A stretch of 64,000 nucleotides of DNA from Erodium maritimum (lineage: Eukaryota > Streptophyta > Magnoliopsida > Geraniales > Geraniaceae), in NCBI GenBank assembly GCA_963921825.1, contig OY997594.1, positions 18,171,001 through 18,235,000 on the forward strand, read 5' to 3'. Each line of letters starts with the position of its first letter. Positions within the stretch are counted from its first letter, which is position 1. Under the pieces are notes generated by a model, which saw only the letters and a program-made list of their open reading frames with translations, searched no databases and had not been told where the DNA came from. Made by a program: the position numbers and the translations under genes. Below are positions 1 to 10,628 of this stretch, in pieces.

Positions 1-640
1 CATGCTCTGTTTTGCAGCTGAGAATCTTTTGAAACACTTATTTTGCTTGCGGCTGAAGGAAATGTAACTAATGCTCTTTTCAAAAAGTCCAGTTGCTTGC
101 AGCTGAAGAAACTTAGCAACAAAGGGAGCCAAATGGTGTTGAAGCATTGAATCAACTCAGAGCAAAAATGGACTACTCTTCGAGGTGCTGAAGATCACAT
201 AGCATCAGACAAAACGCTAGGGGGTTTCTTGAAAAAGCATGATTGTAAGCCAGGCAAATAATGGAGTGTTCGATTGAGGAGTATAATATAGCATCTGTAA
301 CCATGAGAACCTGTAGGAAGGAAGAGCTGCAACACCTGCAAAGAAGAAACACTCAACCTAAGGAAATTCTACCCTCACACCAGAACCAGAAATAGGACCC
401 CCACACAAGAACCAGAATAGATCAAAGCAACAACAAAGGAACCTTACCAAACTCACAACAGTACCCAAACCACCCAAACCCTTCCCAGAACCCAACCCCA
501 AGAAAGCCAAAGCAAAACAAAAGTCCTCAGAAGAGAGGAGAGGAAATACACCAAAATACCCAAAGAACCAAATCACAAAAGAAGCAGCAGAGAGAATGGT
601 TGATCCAAGCATATTGCAGATCTTGTAAGAAGCAGACTCA

Positions 641-1573
641 TCAAACATTAGAGGAAATTCTCCTCTGATAGCAGGACTTAGGAGAGCTTAGCCAAGAGTT
701 ATATGAGAAAAAATAGGCATTGTTTTTTAATTTAGCCCATTCCCAATTATAAGCTTGGCTTTGGATTTTTTGGAAAATGTCTTCTGTAGAAAGAAAAAGA
801 CCTTCAAAGACAGCTTCATTCCTTGCAAGCCATAATTGCCAACAAGTGATTTGAATCAGATTCCTCCACACTTTCTTGTATTTTAGAGGAGCCAAGGTTG
901 CCCAAGATGTGAAGAGGGATTTTATGGACTTTGGCATGGACCAAAAAATCCCCCACCAAAGTAATACCAAACTCCAAACTCTCCAAGCTCTGAAACAATG
1001 TACCAAGGTGTGAGATGCATCTTCCAAGTCATCATTGAATATTGGACATAAAATTCCTTGTAGAGATAGTTGTAACCCTCTTTTTTCAAGAAAACATCTA
1101 GTGGGGATGGCTTCCATGCAAGCTAGCCACCAATAGGCTGTAATTTTTGGAGGAATACCAGTGATCCACAAAGCTTTGGTCCATGAGACATTAATTGAAG
1201 GAGCTGAGGTTTGATTGTCCAGTAGGTTGTACAACCTTTTGACAGAGAATCCTTTTGAGTCCCCAACCCAAACAAGAAGATCCTTCTCTTGAGTTAAAAT
1301 GATATTTGCTAATATTTGTTGAAGAGTGTTCCAGTTTGCTTCTGCTCTCCCTTTAGGATTTCTTCTGAAAAATAGATCCCATTCCCCATCTATGCAAGCT
1401 TCAGCCACAAGCAATTTTGTTATTTGTAGAGAGGATATAAAGTCTTGGAAAAAGGGTTTTGAAAGGATGATCACCCCACCAAATGTCATGCCAGAAAAGC
1501 ACTTTACCTCCATCCCCCAATATCCAGGACATACCTCTAATTCCAAACAAATGCCCAAAAAAAGGATCAACAT
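641..1573 (-). pseudogene. LINE ORF2 C-terminal part (zf-RVT region)
   Basis: This is a 310-residue open piece of ORF2 downstream of the reverse transcriptase. It carries the plant LINE zf-RVT zinc-binding pattern: a Cys (CPIF, where the second Cys of the usual pair is missing), then SHTLVHC, followed by the Trp-rich WQLWLARNEAVFEG block typical of the ORF2 C-terminus. It overlaps, in a different frame, the piece at 1401-1751 (MAKMNIALLAKWWWRF), which is the connector between RT and zf-RVT. At least one frameshift therefore separates them. The region is thought to assist RNA or DNA binding during target-primed reverse transcription. Non-functional here. Confidence 0.8.
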
Positions 1574-1781
1574 TAATGGATAAAATATGACTCATGAAGC
1601 TGGTATTTCCAATTTCTGAAAAAATAGAGGGATCCCATTCTGAGATAGACCAACCATATTTGCTACAGATCACTCTCTTCCATAGTGAGTTTGAATCAAG
1701 AGCAAATCTCCACCACCACTTGGCAAGGAGGGCTATATTCATTTTAGCCAATTTTTTTATACCCAGACCACCTTCTCGATT

Positions 1782-2948
1782 TTATTTACATACATTATTC
1801 CAATTGACTTTCCAAAAGGATCTAGGATTTGAGGATCCATGCCACAGAAACCTCCTTTGCCAGGACTCCATTTCTCTGAGAACAACTTTGGGGACTTTGA
1901 TTATTGAGAAGAAATATAATGGGAGGGCACTTAGAGTGGACTTTATGAGTGTGATTCTCCCCCCTAATGACAACAATTTAGCCTGCCATAGCCCTAATGC
2001 AGCTTTAAATTTCTCCACAATTGAATCCCAAGTCTTGATTCTCTTTGGATTAGCACCTAAGGGAAAGCGTAGATATTTGGTAGGCAATTTTCCTTTAGAA
2101 CAAGATAAGATCTCCAACAAAGTATGTTTCCTCCCCTCATCAAGATTGAAAAATATAGCTGAAGACTTATCATAATTGACAGATAAACCAGTAGCTAGTT
2201 TGAACACAGTTAAAGCAAATTTGAGACATAAAGCACCTGAATCTGAGTCTTGAATGAAGAATATGGTATCATCTGCAAATTGTAGATGAGATATGATTGG
2301 TCCATTGTTCTGAAAGTGTATTCCTTTGAAGAGACCTTGCCTTAACCCAGCTTTCATTAATTGGTTTAGACCCTCTGCAACTAAGACAAATAGGAGGGGA
2401 GAAAGGGCACAACCTTGTCTTTGCCCCCTAGACATTTGAAAATCAGGACTGGGGGAGCCATTTATCAAGACTGATACATGAGCCCTTAGACAAGATAGTA
2501 TCCATAGATTCCAAAGACTACCAAATCCCATTCTTGTTAGAATTTTGAGGATATAGGACCAACTGACTTTATCAAAAGCCTTTTCAAAATCAACTTTGAA
2601 TATAATAGCTTTTTGCTTGGTTGTTTTAATATAATCAACTACCTCAGCAGCCACAAGAATTCCATCTATGATCTGGCTTCCTTGGATGAATCCATATTGT
2701 TCCTCCCCCACCAAATAGCCTATGACATGCTTCAATCTAGAGGACAGTAGTTTTGAGAGTATTTTATAGCTTCCTCCCATCAAACTTATGGGCCTATAAT
2801 TATCAAAGGATAGAGGAGCCTCATTTTTTGGAATCAATGTTAGAAAGGATGAGTTAATTCCTTTTCCAAGTTGACTAGTGTGATAGAAGCAATGTAGAAA
2901 TTTCATAAGATCTTCCTTTAAAATTGGCCAGCAAACTTGGAAGATCAT
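1782..2948 (-). pseudogene. LINE ORF2 reverse transcriptase domain
   Basis: A 388-residue open stretch matches RVT_1 of L1-type LINEs. It shows the NYRPISL block, the first catalytic Asp context FKVDFEKAFD, the SRGQRQGCALSPLLF block, and the catalytic FADD box encoded at 2268-2279 on the minus strand. The thumb region continues with LSLGGRITLIKS. The enzyme would copy the LINE RNA onto a nicked target. The catalytic residues survive, but the domain is cut off by frame changes on both sides: the linker piece at 2875-3261 is in another frame, and the connector at 1401-1751 follows in another. Confidence 0.9.
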
Positions 2949-3244
2949 CCTCAGTGAATGGTCTCTCTAACCATTGTGATTGTTGTGGAGAGAGGGAGTG
3001 AAATGGAAGATCATCTAGATGTAAGTTTGAATCAATGCCTTCTGAAAACCTCTGAGCAAAGTGTTCTGCAACATCACTTTTAATATCTGAAGGGGAGGAA
3101 AGCAATTGGTCTTTGTACCATATATGACTAATTTTTTTGATAGTACCTTTGAAATTTGCCAGCCTATGAAAAAATTTGGAGCCTTTATCTCCATCATCAA
3201 ACCACTTTCTCCTGGCCTTTTGACTCCATAGTTTTGATAGCAAC

Positions 3245-4199
3245 TTATACTTCAATATCAAAGAGGCTTTTAAGTTCCCCTCTCAAAGCACATTCAGCAT
3301 GAAGGATGGGCCTTGATTCCACAATTGAGTCAAGATCATCAATTGACTTACTCAGTTGAGCAATGTGGGATTCCAGATGCCCATAGACTTGAGAATTCCA
3401 TATCTTGAGATCAGCTTTCAAGAGTTTGAGTTTCATCCATAGAACATAATAGGGTTGGCCAAAAGCTTGGTAGGGGGACCAAAAATTTTCCACTACAGCA
3501 TAAAATCTAGGATCTTCTGTCCATATATTTAGGAATTTGATTGGCCTAGGCCCCCAATCCACTATGTTGTCAAAAAGAATTATAGGCCTATGATCTGATA
3601 TTGTTCTAGGAAGCATACATGTGAGAGGGAGCTGAATTTTGCCAAGAATTCTTGAGAGATGAGAAACCTATCTATTCTGGAGGCTCTTGATTGCTGGCCA
3701 AACCAGGTATACTTGCCTCCTTTTAGAGGGAGATTTAAAAGTCCCCAGATTTAGTATAAATTGTTGAAACATATACATATCTGAACCACCTGCCCTTTGA
3801 GAAGATCTTTCCTGAGCTGTAGTCACTACATTAAAGTCTCCGCCAGAGAGTATTAGAGTTTCAGAAGGGAGGGCTAATATTCTAGCCTCTAACTTGAGCC
3901 ATAGATCCGTTCTCCCATAGGATGTAGAGGGGGCATAGATATTAATAATGAAGCAAATACTTTGGCAATAATGAATTTTCCCAAGCCATAGTAGGGCACC
4001 CCCCCTGTTCAAAATAATGGGAGATAGAGAAGTCTTTCACTTTCCACAATGTAATCAACCCACCTGAGGTATCTACAACATCTGAATAACAAGAGTCACA
4101 GCCCCAAGGAAGAGCACATGACCTAAGAAAATTGGTTGGCATGTTATCTAGTTTGGACTCCTGAATCATGATGAAATCGGGGGCTTGCTTGTTCACCAA
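3245..4199 (-). pseudogene. LINE ORF2 apurinic-type endonuclease domain, broken
   Basis: Three pieces in different frames cover an exonuclease/endonuclease/phosphatase domain: 3942-4199 (IMIQESKLD, near the N-terminal catalytic Glu), 3668-4012 (FIINIYAPS and GGDFNVV, the Asp/Asn pair) and 3245-3616 (ISDHRPI, the catalytic Asp/His). In a working LINE this domain nicks the target to prime reverse transcription. At least two frameshifts break it. The linker to RT continues at 2875-3261 with RKWFDDGDKGSKFFH, a typical plant LINE linker motif. Confidence 0.85.
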
Positions 4200-4270
4200 G
4201 GTACTAAAGCATCTCCTCTTCTGTTAAGACGAGATTCCTCTCACATTCCATGAGAGGAATTTCATGATAA

Positions 4271-5102
4271 CTAGGAGGGACCAATGCCAGTGGCTCCTTT
4301 GTCCACCTGCAAAACTGGATTAGTGGCTCCTTTGTCCACCTGCAAAACTAGATCAGAGTCTTTGTCTAGATCAACAAATTCATTATCTGGGCCAGCATCA
4401 AAGTACACAAATTGATTTTTAAATTCCTCAAGATCCTTTATCTGGTTTAGGATGATCTGATCAGACACCCCAGCTTTGAGACCAATGGCCTTACCAAATC
4501 CCCATGCTTTTTTGGCTAGAGTATTTTCATCCAAGAAGCTCTTTTTCTTATTCAGACTTGCTGGAGAGATAGAAGCAAGCAGATCAGGAGAAATGGAAGG
4601 ATCTCCAAGAGCATTGAGCTTTGATCTTGTAATATATAAATGTGGAGTAGCTCCTCTGGTGATTATTTTCTTCTTAGAGTTGAGCTTAGTTTTTAGTTTT
4701 GGAGTAGCTTTGTTGAGACCCAAAAAATAAGTTCTTTCCATAATTTGTAGTTGCTCAAGTTGCTATTGGGGGGGAAGAGAGCCCATCAGAACAAACATTT
4801 CCACTGTTCAGACAGCCTAGCCCTAAGAAATCCATTGATTGAGATTGTAAATGACCAATATCCTCTAGCTTTTCAGAGTTGATTAGTGCTTGGGATAGAG
4901 GGATGCATGGGGAGCTTGTATTTTCTTCTTGAGCCTCTCCCCTTATTAAATGCTCTTCAGCTTCTGTCCTTTCTGGAATTATAATAGAAGGAATTTTGAA
5001 GGTAGGGACCCGAATAATAGAATTATCCACCAGACTTGAAGCTTTATCCAAAGGGTTTGGATGGCTGTCAAAGAGGGTTTCTTCAATAGTTGCAGTAGTC
5101 AA
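4271..5102 (-). pseudogene. LINE ORF1-side or ORF1/ORF2 spacer coding remnant
   Basis: Two minus-strand open pieces (4755-5102 and 4271-4741) lie directly upstream of the endonuclease. They are hydrophilic and Ser/Lys-rich, with a basic stretch near TKLNSKKKIITRG, and have no domain I can name. The position fits the C-terminal part of ORF1 or the spacer before ORF2. The RRM or CCHC part expected in plant ORF1 is absent, so the element is probably 5'-truncated near 5160. The piece ends with a duplicated 11-residue unit (see the tandem repeat at 4289). Confidence 0.5.
4289..4354 (-). repeat. 33-bp tandem duplication in the LINE
   Basis: Two adjacent 33-bp copies start at 4289 and 4322 (core AGTGGCTCCTTTG). 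They encode the unit QVDKGAT twice in frame at the end of the ORF1-side remnant. Confidence 0.85.
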
Positions 5103-5545
5103 GGGGTTGATAGGACTTGTGAGCTGGCTGGTGAGGTTTTGTCTAAATTGCTCCTGAATTTGAATTTAAAAACAGTTTTTATTTTCAAAAAATCAGATTT
5201 AATTTAAAAAAAAAATCAGTTTTTCTTTAAAAAATCACTTTAATAATAAATCTGATTTTGTTTTATTTATTTTAATAATAAATCTAATTTTTTTTCAATT
5301 TTATATTTTGAATTCTATTTTATATTTTTTTCAATTTTCCAATTTTGTTCAATAAATCTGATTTTCCAGTTTTTATTTTAAAAAATCAATTTTTATTTAA
5401 AAATTTATGTTTTTCTAAATATCATGTTTTGTTATTAAATTTTTTAATAAACATAAAACAATTTTTTTTACAGAAATTCTTATTAATTCTTTTATTTCTC
5501 TTTTTTCCCTGTTATTAATTCTTTTTAAATATAACTAACCCACCA

Positions 5546-7395
5546 ATATTCTTATGAACTAAATTTCTCTAGGTGTAGATCGCAAAAAATGACTCTCTCT
5601 ACTAAAGTTGCTGGCCGGAAAACAGGTTCTCGCCGGAGTCATGCCCGTTTGTCTTTCTTTGAGTTTGGGACGAACTTGCTAGCCTTGTATCAAGCTTATG
5701 TAGGCATTGAAGGTGGCTGCAGCAGCAACATCAAATCCACATCAAGGAAGCAGAGATTGAAGAGCGATTGTGGTCCGAAGGTAGCAACCGATACGGTCAA
5801 GCCGAGGCCATCAAGGAGAGTGCCTAGTACAGGTCCGATCGGAGAGTTTGTTCCCTCGCCGGAAAATACCAAGGCAACACAGTTGGTAAGGGAGGTCCCC
5901 GTTTCCGATCAGGTTGAGAAAAATTCCAAGGTTGCAACCAAACCGGTTGGGAATGGTTGCGAGATTTTCTTGTATAACCTGCCATGGGGGACGACTGCGG
6001 ATTGGATTCGGCACTCTTTGCAGCCCTTCGGAGAAGTGAAGTCAGTCTCAGTAGCAACAAGGGCGAATCGCAAGGAACGGTATTTTGGGTTCGCTGAATT
6101 TTCGTCCCCGGAGTCGGCTTCTCAGGCAATTCAGACCCTGAACGGCTTTAAATATAACGGGTATAAGCTGTTCGTGGCCCTAGCTTGGCCGGGGTCAGGT
6201 GTCAATCGAGTCTCAGCGCCGGCGACGTCCGATCACGAAAAACAGAGCATGCTCGTATCGAAGCAGAGCAACTCTTCCGGGGCGCTTTCTGATGCTTCGC
6301 GTGCTCCCAGAACTGCTGGAGTCTCACCCAGGGTGGAGGAAGGTAACGCGGCAAGGTCCTGTGGGATCGACGTTGTGCCCTCGCCGGAGGTTTTCGGAAC
6401 TGGGTCGGCGGTGGAGGCGACGAAGCTGCGTCCGGATTCACGGGAATCATTGATTCGTTTGGATACGCATTTGATTTCAGAGAAATCAGTTGGAGATACG
6501 CAGAATCCTTCCCATTCTGGTCGCGATTTGGTTGATCGCGAAACAGGGGCGTTCTGCGATTTGATTCTTGCGTCTTCTTCGCGTGAAGACGGTCCACGGC
6601 CCAATTCTGCAGCCCAAGTTGAGGTGCTTCAATTTGAGGAGGTGGGCCAACAGGTTTCAGGCCCAGGTGGTCAAAAGGTAGTCCATGATCCAAGTCTGGT
6701 TGACGTTTTTAACCGTATTGGAAAGGATTTGGCTGCAGACTCTATTGGGCGAGTGGTGTCAGGTTCGCAAGCCCAAGAGACATCTGGGAAAGACGATACT
6801 CAAGTGGAAGAAACTTATGTGGATCACCCGTGGAAAGACATCCTCCTGAGTCCAAAAAGTATCCCCGTTGAGGTCCCGAGGAAACGTGGTCGTCCAAAAA
6901 AAGGACAGCCAAAAAAGACTGCTCCCCTAGTTGTTTTTTATCAAACAAGAGCCAAAACTTTGTCTGCCAAAGGGGGCCAAGCGGGAAGCCTCACAATCGA
7001 CATTGCTAAACAAAGTAAAGATGGGGAGTGAAGCTTTAGTAAGAAAACGGTGAAAAGGGCTGTTGCCCATTTCCCAGTTTTTGAAGCCCCACAGCGTGCT
7101 GAGGTTGTGGAGGGCGGCGAGCTTAGCGAGGACGAGGTTAACCCGGACTGGAGTTCTCTTGCAACTCCTGTTTCGGTCTCTAACCGATTTCTTTGCTTGT
7201 TCTCGGACAAGAAGTAGGCAAGGAGGGCGGTGCTCCGATTAGATTACTCTCTTGTTCTAGTTTTGGCTGTTAGTATTGTTTTTGTGTCTGTTTCGGTTGG
7301 GGAAAAAGGTCCTTTTCAGGATTGTTTTTCTCGCTTCGTTTTACTTTTTGTAGAACGTTTTCTTAATAAATTTTCGCTTATCAAAAAAAAAAAAA
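5546..7395 (+). mobile_element. ORF1-only LINE insertion with RRM ORF1 and poly(A) tail
   Basis: The insertion is flanked by a 13-bp duplication, AACTAACCC(A/G)CCA, at 5533-5545 and 7396-7408. It ends in a run of A preceded by TTAATAAATTTTCGCTTATC, a 3' end typical of plant LINEs. It has a 43-bp 5' leader, a 480-residue ORF1 and a short 3' UTR, and no endonuclease or reverse transcriptase. It is therefore a non-autonomous LINE derivative, presumably moved in trans. It lies inside the AT-rich inverted-repeat element and so is younger than that element. Confidence 0.85.
5589..7031 (+). CDS. LINE ORF1 protein with RRM domain and AT-hook
   Basis: The ORF encodes 480 residues, starting at an ATG 43 bp inside the LINE. 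An RNA recognition motif spans about residues 124-200, with RNP2 IFLYNL at 126-131 and RNP1 RYFGFAEF at 164-171. Residues 430-443 form an AT-hook-like basic patch (core RGRP at 433-436). Between them lies a long Ser/Gly-rich linker. RRM-type ORF1 proteins define the BNR-like L1 subclade of plants, where ORF1 is taken to bind the LINE RNA. After the TGA at 7029-7031 the same frame stays open for 61 more codons to a TAG at 7215-7217, so the TGA may be a premature stop in an originally longer protein of about 541 residues. A host RRM gene is unlikely given the flanking duplication and poly(A). Confidence 0.85.
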   Translation: MTLSTKVAGRKTGSRRSHARLSFFEFGTNLLALYQAYVGIEGGCSSNIKSTSRKQRLKSDCGPKVATDTVKPRPSRRVPSTGPIGEFVPSPENTKATQLVREVPVSDQVEKNSKVATKPVGNGCEIFLYNLPWGTTADWIRHSLQPFGEVKSVSVATRANRKERYFGFAEFSSPESASQAIQTLNGFKYNGYKLFVALAWPGSGVNRVSAPATSDHEKQSMLVSKQSNSSGALSDASRAPRTAGVSPRVEEGNAARSCGIDVVPSPEVFGTGSAVEATKLRPDSRESLIRLDTHLISEKSVGDTQNPSHSGRDLVDRETGAFCDLILASSSREDGPRPNSAAQVEVLQFEEVGQQVSGPGGQKVVHDPSLVDVFNRIGKDLAADSIGRVVSGSQAQETSGKDDTQVEETYVDHPWKDILLSPKSIPVEVPRKRGRPKKGQPKKTAPLVVFYQTRAKTLSAKGGQAGSLTIDIAKQSKDGE

Positions 7396-7691
7396 AACTA
7401 ACCCGCCATCTCACTTTCACAATTTGCAATTCAGATTCACAATTTGCGTTCATCTCACTTTCAGACATCTCACCCTCCACCTCAACTCTCCATCTCACTT
7501 TCATCCCCATGTCAATTTCTAATTCGATTCAGATTCAAATGTTGCACGAAATCGAACGATATCAAACCCAAAACTCTCAGCCATGCTGTTCTCGTCGATC
7601 GCCAGAGCTTCGTTCCCGTGAAATTGCTGCTGAAGAACAGGTGAAGACCGGTGATGACGAACGTCGCCGTCGCTACTCCGCTCCACCGTGA

Positions 7692-7759
7692 GGTTGTCCA
7701 GATCTGTTGTAGAGGACATCGAAACGTGATAGGAGAGGAAGAATGAGATCTGGACAACC
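7692..7759. repeat. 14-bp perfect hairpin
   Basis: GGTTGTCCAGATCT (7692-7705) is exactly inverted at 7746-7759, with a 40-nt loop, inside the non-coding interior of the AT-rich inverted-repeat element. Function unknown. Confidence 0.7.
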
Positions 7760-8170
7760 ACATATCTGGTCTCGTCGGTTCTTCCTCACCGTCTTCTCAT
7801 CGTGGACGATGAAGCCGGACTGGTGTGACTTGGTTGGGAAATCGGGAAAAGGGAAGAAGATGAACATATGAAGAAAGCGGGGAAGAGAGATCTGAAATGG
7901 TGAAGCAAAGAAAGTGGGGAAGAAGATGAATAAAAACTGATTTCTTAAAGAATAAAAACTGATTTGTATAAAGAAATAAGTAGAAAAATCAGATTTATTG
8001 AAAAAAATTGAAAATTTGAAAAACATATAAAATAGAATTCAAAATATAAATTTTAAAAAAATCATATTTATTATTAAAATAAATAAAACAAAATCAGATT
8101 TATTATTAAAAGTGATTTTTTTTAAATTAAAACTGATTTTTTGAAAATAAAAACTGTTTTTTAAAAATAA

Positions 8171-8630
8171 AATCTGGTTTTTGTAAAATAATATTTTTTT
8201 GAAAACCTTAATTTAACTTTGATTTAAAGAATATAAAAAATAAACATGGTTAAGGGTATTTTGGGCATTTTTGAAAAAGTGAACAGTAAACTGACTGAGC
8301 TGACTGACGGAAGGGGGTCTGAGTTACATTTCGAAACTTCAGGATATGTATTTGTTACGTTTAAACTTCAGAGTAAACATCGGTTAAATGACCATAATTT
8401 TGGGTAGGTATCTGTAGTTTTCCCTTATACTTATTCTAGTTTAATATGCTTGAATACTTCTTCTCATAAGAACATCTATAGACTATACATGACCTACAAC
8501 AGAATTATGGAGGGGCTAGCCAAAACCAACGGTTTTGAACCCAATGGTTTAAATTCCAACGGTGAGAAAGGCTTAAAGGTACACCCTTTTACAAGCAAAC
8601 AAACGAAAATGTATAAATTAGTTCTTTGTT
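8171..8630. other. 3' flank of DUF569 copy 1; shared with the copy 3 flank
   Basis: No gene is seen. 8171-8415 is AT-rich, with a block (GGGTATTTTGGGCATTTTTG) that looks like a TE terminus, but no partner was found. From about 8425 to 8630 the sequence matches 50310-50468 (for example the blocks near TTCTCATAAGAACATCTATA and AAACAAACGAA), which lies downstream of DUF569 copy 3. This shows that the duplicated unit includes at least 200 bp of 3' flank. Confidence 0.65.
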
Positions 8631-9800
8631 CTATGATCTCGGCTTCTTGGCGGTCGCTGTCTGTGGCGAATTGCGATGTGGCAAGTTTGACTTCCTTGGC
8701 GCCGAAGACGCATTTGCCCGCGATTTGACCGGCGAATTATGCTGCAAACAAATGTTTGATTTCCCTGAGGACGCAGGTTTATTTGCAAGCGATCTAACAG
8801 GCGAATTGCGCTGCAAAAGTGATGGCCTCGATGCAGAGGGAGAATTACGTTGCGAGCAATGGTTTGATTTCCCGGACGTTGAATATTCATTGGCTCGTGA
8901 TCTAACCGGTGAATTGCGCTGCAAAGGTGATGCCCTTGGAGCAGAGGGAGATGCTTTTGCAGGCGATTTGACAGGAAAATTAGGCTTCGAGCAAAGGTTA
9001 GACTCTGCCAAGGACGACGATGTATTGGGGAGCGATCTGACAGGCGAATTGCGCTGCAAAAGTGATGCCCTTGGAGCAGAGGGAGATGGATGTGCACCTG
9101 ATTTGACAGGCGAATTACGCTGATGATTATTTACACGCGATCTGACCGGCGAATTGCGCTGCAAAGGTGATCCCTTGGAAGAGTTGACCGGTGATCTATG
9201 CACTGAGGACGAAGATTTATTTGCACCCAATCTAACTGGCGAATTGCGCTGTAAAACTGATGCCTTGGGAGCAGAGGGAGATGCATTTACGTGCAAATTA
9301 CGCTGCAAGCAATGGTTTGATTTCCCAGACGACGAAGATCTAACAGGCGCATTGCGCTGCAAAGGTGATGCACTCGAAGCGGAGGGCAAAGATTTATTTG
9401 CCCCTGAATTTGTCCCCGCGCCCGAAGGAGAGAGTACCTCCACGTACCAAAATATGCCCTTGTCGGTCTTAAGCTTTTCTTTCTGGTGCGGGCTTGTGGA
9501 GTTGTGGTCGGGCCAGGTCTTGAGCTTCACCGGAACGCCATCATTGCATATCAGCTCCCAATCCTTGTTACAGTAGGTGGCGGTCAGGCACTGGCCCGAA
9601 CAGCTCTTGAGCCGAATCACCTTTGGCTTCCCTTCCACCGTCTCGATGAACCACTTGGCGTTCGGGGATGAGCCGTGATGGCTCTGCCGGACGGTCCGTT
9701 TGTTGACGTCCGCCACCATGTATGTACGGTTTTCATTCCGGAGCTTGACGGGAGTTGCTCTACCGGACAGCGCCGAAACACAGAAAGAAGCAGGCTCCAT
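8631..9800 (-). CDS. DUF569-domain protein with SPxR tandem-repeat tail (copy 1)
   Basis: A single open frame of 389 residues, with the first real ATG at 9800; the frame opens slightly further upstream but without an ATG. Residues about 14-125 form the DUF569 domain, a plant family predicted to fold like the fascin-type actin-crosslinking beta-trefoil. Visible marks are NAKW at 47-50, VIRLKS at 61-66, WELI at 81-84 and FWYVEV at 117-122. From about residue 125 to the end is a Ser/Pro/Arg/Asn-rich array with about a dozen variants of QRNSPVRS separated by SPSAPRAS or SSSGKSN blocks. The tail has no aromatic core and is probably disordered; the many Ser-Pro pairs are possible sites for proline-directed kinases (inference). 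The gene looks intact and intronless. Biochemical role unknown. Confidence 0.8.
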   Translation of the reverse strand: MEPASFCVSALSGRATPVKLRNENRTYMVADVNKRTVRQSHHGSSPNAKWFIETVEGKPKVIRLKSCSGQCLTATYCNKDWELICNDGVPVKLKTWPDHNSTSPHQKEKLKTDKGIFWYVEVLSPSGAGTNSGANKSLPSASSASPLQRNAPVRSSSSGKSNHCLQRNLHVNASPSAPKASVLQRNSPVRLGANKSSSSVHRSPVNSSKGSPLQRNSPVRSRVNNHQRNSPVKSGAHPSPSAPRASLLQRNSPVRSLPNTSSSLAESNLCSKPNFPVKSPAKASPSAPRASPLQRNSPVRSRANEYSTSGKSNHCSQRNSPSASRPSLLQRNSPVRSLANKPASSGKSNICLQHNSPVKSRANASSAPRKSNLPHRNSPQTATAKKPRS

Positions 9801-10440
9801 TGCTCTACAGGAAAAACAGGACAATTGGATAATATATATGGTTTAATTGACTTCCTTAGACGAATTTCGTAGTACGTAGTTATGTACGCGTCAACAGAAG
9901 GTGAAATGTACATACCAACGAACCACAAGTCATGAGATTCTATTTTTGGTAGGAGAGAAATGCTTGGTCTTTCAAACTTTATTAACGATAAAGAATTGAA
10001 GATATTAAATTGGATCTATTTAATTATACAGATTACACAACAACAAACAAAGTCGCTAGTTTGGTGAATTAGTTAAGTGTGTAAAATCACAAAGACAGAT
10101 ATTTAAGTTGGTGAAATAAGTAAACGCGTAGAGGTAGAGCAGAAGATTTATTGGCAACAGTTGAAGATTATGTATGCAATTAATATTTAATTTTGGGTAA
10201 GAAAATTAAAGAGAAATTAAAAGTTTTATTCTTGCGTGTCGTTGCTTGATAGCATTGAATAGGATATAATATATAATTCTTGGTCCCCTAAACTCGGAAA
10301 GCAAAGAGATGGATAGAACGAGTCATGGAGAGAAGTCATGAACGTTAAATTTCGTGGTAAAGAGAGAGAAATGCACTTGCTTGTTTAGTCCGTAGGATAG
10401 AGCGATGGTTGACGCTTGGAGCTTTCCCGAAGATACAGAA
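9801..10440. other. 5' flank of DUF569 copy 1, duplicated upstream of copy 3
   Basis: No ORF of note. A TATA-like run (ATATATA) sits at 9831-9839, about 30 bp upstream of the ATG. About 9870-10290 matches the copy 3 flank, which is now in pieces at 51540-51731, 53174-53239, 55433-55465 and 59999-60145 (for example TCTATTTTTGGTAGGAGAGAAA and GCAATTAATATTTAATT). The conserved segment marks the ancestral promoter-side flank. Confidence 0.6.
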
Positions 10441-10628
10441 ATTAAGTTTTTTTTTTTTCAGGTAAAAAGTTTTAATAATATTATTATTAGAAGATATACT
10501 TTTATTAAACTTCGAAAATCAACTACAAAAAATTATGTCTGTCAATAAATTTGACTAGAGTTCTTCCTAATATTAACTTTTTCTCTCCCAACTTTGATAT
10601 CTCCTTCTAGTCCTAGCAGCCGAACGCT
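10441..10628. other. T-rich junction and leader before an unassigned ORF
   Basis: A run of T at about 10447-10458 followed by AT-rich sequence may be the 3' end of a minus-strand retroelement, but no matching target duplication was found. 10560-10628 is a pyrimidine-rich leader before the ORF at 10629. Confidence 0.3.

Larger units (their letters stand above)
1..5160 (-). mobile_element. Degenerate L1-type LINE, minus strand
   Basis: Reading on the minus strand from about 5160 down, the pieces occur in the order expected of a plant L1 LINE: an ORF1-like hydrophilic region, endonuclease, reverse transcriptase and the zf-RVT C-terminal region. The reading frame changes several times and stops are present, so the copy is dead. 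No poly-T, which would be the 3' tail of a minus-strand LINE, is seen before base 1, so the 3' end probably lies outside the window or was lost. The 5' limit near 5160 abuts an AT-rich inverted-repeat arm. No target duplication could be paired because one end is missing. The first 350 bases show no coding signal and may be 3' UTR or flank. Confidence 0.85.
5163..8170. mobile_element. AT-rich long inverted-repeat element (arms 5163-5400 and 7925-8170)
   Basis: The AT-rich stretch at 5163-5400 is the reverse complement of 7925-8170 over about 240 bp. The two copies agree closely, for example around TTTATTTATTTTAATAATAA and TTTTGAATTCTATTTTATAT. Without the LINE inserted between them, the element would be about 1.2 kb. 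The interior right of the LINE (7396-7925) is non-coding and has a perfect 14-bp hairpin at 7692-7759. The left arm stops at the LINE-1 boundary, so the left end may be cut. It could be a long-TIR DNA transposon (Mutator-like is plausible) or a foldback element. No transposase and no target duplication were seen. Confidence 0.65.

Noticed and set aside
1-640. A host exon at the start of the window
   Set aside because: No convincing coding frame; the minus-strand frame at 358-648 is Cys/Phe-rich and looks like translated 3' UTR of the LINE.
6199-6693. Overlapping frames inside the RRM ORF1
   Set aside because: Shadows of the 480-residue ORF, which has clear RNP1 and RNP2 motifs.
8626-9576. 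Plus-strand repeat-rich frames over DUF569 copy 1
   Set aside because: Antisense shadows of the SPxR array; no domain and broken by stops.
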